Positions 63,652 through 64,000 of a stretch of 64,000 bases of DNA are shown here, one piece after another. Position 1 is the first letter of the stretch; each line of letters begins with the position of its first letter. The translations under genes and the position numbers were made by a program. The stretch spans positions 74,293,734 to 74,357,733 of the forward strand of contig NC_085136.1 in assembly GCF_035046485.1 (NCBI RefSeq), read 5' to 3'. Under the pieces are notes generated by a model that was not told the origin of the DNA, did no database searches, and was given only the letters and a program-made list of their open reading frames with translations. This stretch comes from Aedes albopictus (Eukaryota > Arthropoda > Insecta > Diptera > Culicidae).

Positions 63652-64000
63652 ACTTCTGGTTGCCATAAGCTCATTTAGGGTTTTGTTGAATGAATTTTAA
63701 ATATACAACTTATGGTAAATGTTAGCTACTCTTTTCGGCACTGCAGTCTTGGGGAATCAAAAACGACTGTTTTAGATTTGTCCCGACGTTTCGACATAAT
63801 TTTCAAATACCATTGATGGTAAATGTATGGCTACAAACGTAGGCCGCTTTTGATGGGGATATACTCTGTGAAAATGAAAAAAATGGGCATGCCTAATAAA
63901 TCCTAGAATACTCATGCGATATGGATATTTTCGGACGTAGCTCTTTGAGTAGATACATGTCCGAACTCGATACCTACAATCCAGGATAGCAAGCATTGGT
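63652..64000. other. 3' flank of SP5, matching the 3' flank of SP2
   Basis: Reverse complement of about 31009-31382 with scattered differences and small indels; no gene. Some of it is presumably 3' UTR. No AATAAA was identified. Confidence 0.5.

Larger units (their letters stand above)
55235..64000 (+). repeat. Right arm of the large inverted segmental duplication, running off the window
   Basis: Mirror image of 43165-31009. It holds the SP4 3' part, relics C and B, and SP5, in the same order and relative orientation as the left arm. It carries its own insertion (58437-59876) and lacks the R1-clade element. The last bases still match the left arm at about 31009, so the outer boundary lies beyond the window. 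Confidence 0.9.

Noticed and set aside
31009..64000. Arms as simple allelic duplicates from a diploid assembly
   Set aside because: Not fully excluded. However, the arms carry different private insertions, about 15 amino-acid changes in one exon alone, and a chimeric gene at the boundary, which favour a real older duplication. Long reads would settle it.
1..64000. tRNA or rRNA genes
   Set aside because: I looked for cloverleaf-like A/B-box segments and rRNA cores during reading and found none I could support. The R1-clade element here is not in 28S rDNA.

Overview
The window looks like genomic DNA of a culicine mosquito, most likely Aedes. It is AT-rich and intron-containing, and it is packed with RTE, R1, BEL and copia-type elements and TA-flanked foldback elements. 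There is no bacterial gene organisation. The only ordinary host genes I can support are five serine-protease-family genes. They fall into two kinds. Three genes of about 560 residues (SP1 at 8509-6524 minus, SP3 at 44531-42008 minus, SP4 at 54395-56380 plus) encode a catalytically complete protease domain followed by a degenerate second protease domain. Two genes (SP2 at 33598-31383 minus, SP5 at 61454-63651 plus) encode two protease domains that are both catalytically dead. I worked out six exons for each of the first kind and six visible exons for each of the second. All five models join in frame, but SP2 and SP5 show no signal-peptide exon.

Layout, left to right. 1-6.4 kb: degenerate GAATTCC repeats, a TA-flanked foldback element, a LINE endonuclease fragment, and a BEL/Pao-type element with 493-bp LTRs and a 5-bp target duplication that keeps gag-protease but lacks polymerase. 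6.5-8.6 kb: SP1. 8.7-13.9 kb: noncoding repeats, including a 135-bp tandem array split by a 956-bp TA-flanked transposon. 13.99-18.72 kb: a 4.7-kb palindromic element flanked by TTAA. 21.5-24.6 kb: an RTE-clade retrotransposon with a long open frame. 24.96-30.57 kb: a copia-type LTR element with near-identical LTRs and no intact genes, itself carrying a foldback element.

From about 31.0 kb to the end, the dominant structure is an inverted segmental duplication. The left arm (about 43.2 down to 31.0 kb) is mirrored by the right arm (about 55.2 to 64.0 kb, running off the window). Each arm holds the 3' part of a two-domain protease gene, two head-to-head R1-type relics, and one double-dead protease gene. 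The arms carry private insertions: an R1-clade element with a 14-bp target duplication only on the left, and a 1,440-bp solo-LTR-like element only on the right. The inner boundary of the duplication falls inside exon 2 of the protease gene. SP4 is therefore a chimera: its 5' flank, exon 1, intron 1 and the start of exon 2 are SP1-like, and everything after is SP3-like.

The 10-kb spacer between the arms (44.6-54.3 kb) holds at least five small inverted-repeat elements and one gag-like open frame, whose stop codon is supplied by an inserted element. My reading is that this is an expanding mosquito immune or developmental protease cluster, with duplication, exon-internal recombination and transposon insertion acting together. 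The protease function assignments are by motif only, and the physical reality of the palindrome depends on assembly correctness.
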